Source: Candidatus Methanomethylophilaceae archaeon (GTDB taxonomy: Archaea > Thermoplasmatota > Thermoplasmata > Methanomassiliicoccales > Methanomethylophilaceae). From it: a stretch of 6,079 nt of DNA. Both the position numbers and the translations under genes were made by a program. Below the pieces are notes generated by a model that ran no database searches, was not told the origin of the DNA, and saw nothing but the letters and a program-made list of their open reading frames with translations. This document shows positions 5,999 through 6,079 of this stretch, one piece after another (the first letter of the stretch is position 1; the number at the start of each line of letters is the position of its first letter). Location of the stretch: positions 1 to 6,079 of the forward strand of contig SKHQ01000056.1 in NCBI GenBank assembly GCA_007116915.1, written 5' to 3'.

Positions 5999-6076
5999 GC
6001 TCCTGTAGTGTAGTCCGGCCAATCATTCCGCCCTTTCGAGGCGGTGACCCGGGTTCGAATCCCGGCAGGAGCACCA
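5999..6076 (+). tRNA. tRNA-Glu, anticodon UUC, with encoded CCA
   Basis: The cloverleaf folds by hand. The acceptor stem GCTCCTG (5999-6005) pairs perfectly with CAGGAGC (6066-6072), followed by A73 and a genome-encoded CCA (6074-6076). The D arm (6008-6026) has a three-pair stem including a G10-U25 wobble, plus a U13-U22 mismatch. The anticodon stem CCGCC/GGCGG (6028-6032/6040-6044) encloses CTTTCGA with anticodon TTC at 6035-6037, reading GAA and GAG. The variable loop is four bases. The T stem CCGGG/CCCGG (6049-6053/6061-6065) carries loop TTCGAAT, so U54 and U55 (6054-6055) are available to the Pus10 encoded at the other end of the window. No intron is present. Archaeal tRNA-Glu also supplies the glutamyl-tRNA used for tetrapyrrole synthesis in many species. 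Confidence 0.96.
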
Positions 6077-6079
6077 TAA

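Noticed and set aside
1..6079. Mobile element, CRISPR array or defence system
   Set aside because: No regularly spaced repeats, terminal inverted repeats, transposase, integrase or nuclease motifs were seen. The tRNA at the right end could in principle be an integration site, but the window stops three bases after it.

Overview
The window is archaeal chromosome, moderately GC-rich, and holds mostly core information-processing genes. The case for Archaea rests on gene content (aIF1A, RIO1 kinase, a two-KH Dim2-like protein and the archaeal/eukaryotic tRNA pseudouridine synthase Pus10), on TATA-like boxes about 25-35 bases ahead of genes with short or absent leaders, and on mixed ATG/GTG/TTG starts with GGAGG-type ribosome binding sites. 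A bacterial-type GcvT and a soluble PAS histidine kinase with an HDxxN H-box would suit a GC-rich euryarchaeon, perhaps of the Thermoplasmata/Methanomassiliicoccales kind. That placement is inference; no marker in the window fixes it.

Left half (1-2760), minus strand: a compact four-gene run read from right to left: aIF1A (TTG start), RIO1, Dim2-like KH protein, Pus10. The spacings are 13 bases, a 4-base ATGA overlap, and 1 base, so this looks like one operon driven by a TATA-like box near 2796-2806. The products act in translation initiation (aIF1A), late small-subunit maturation (RIO1, Dim2) and tRNA T-loop modification (Pus10). Pus10 runs off the left edge and lacks its C-terminus. It has no complete ORF in the window and was read by hand from the minus strand.

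Middle (2761-3012): a 252-base divergent intergenic region. It contains the aIF1A promoter and ribosome binding site, an AT-rich stretch likely to be the promoter of the histidine kinase, and between them a cluster of short inverted repeats (TCAGA/TCTGA, GATTC/GAATC, GGGTGGC/GCCACCC) that could be operator sites.

Right half (3013-6079), plus strand: a cytoplasmic sensor histidine kinase (degenerate receiver - PAS - PAS - H-box - ATPase), a stand-alone glycine-cleavage T-protein (gcvT) with its own near-leaderless promoter, and a complete tRNA-Glu(UUC) with encoded CCA. A TATA-like box precedes the tRNA and overlaps an oligo-T stretch just after gcvT. The tRNA carries the U54-U55 pair that enzymes of the Pus10 family modify.

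I see no CRISPR array, insertion sequence, integrase or defence island. Most of the window is ordinary core genome. The less ordinary points are the orphan kinase with its receiver-like domain lacking the phospho-acceptor, the palindrome cluster between the divergent genes, and an AT-rich tract inside pus10.
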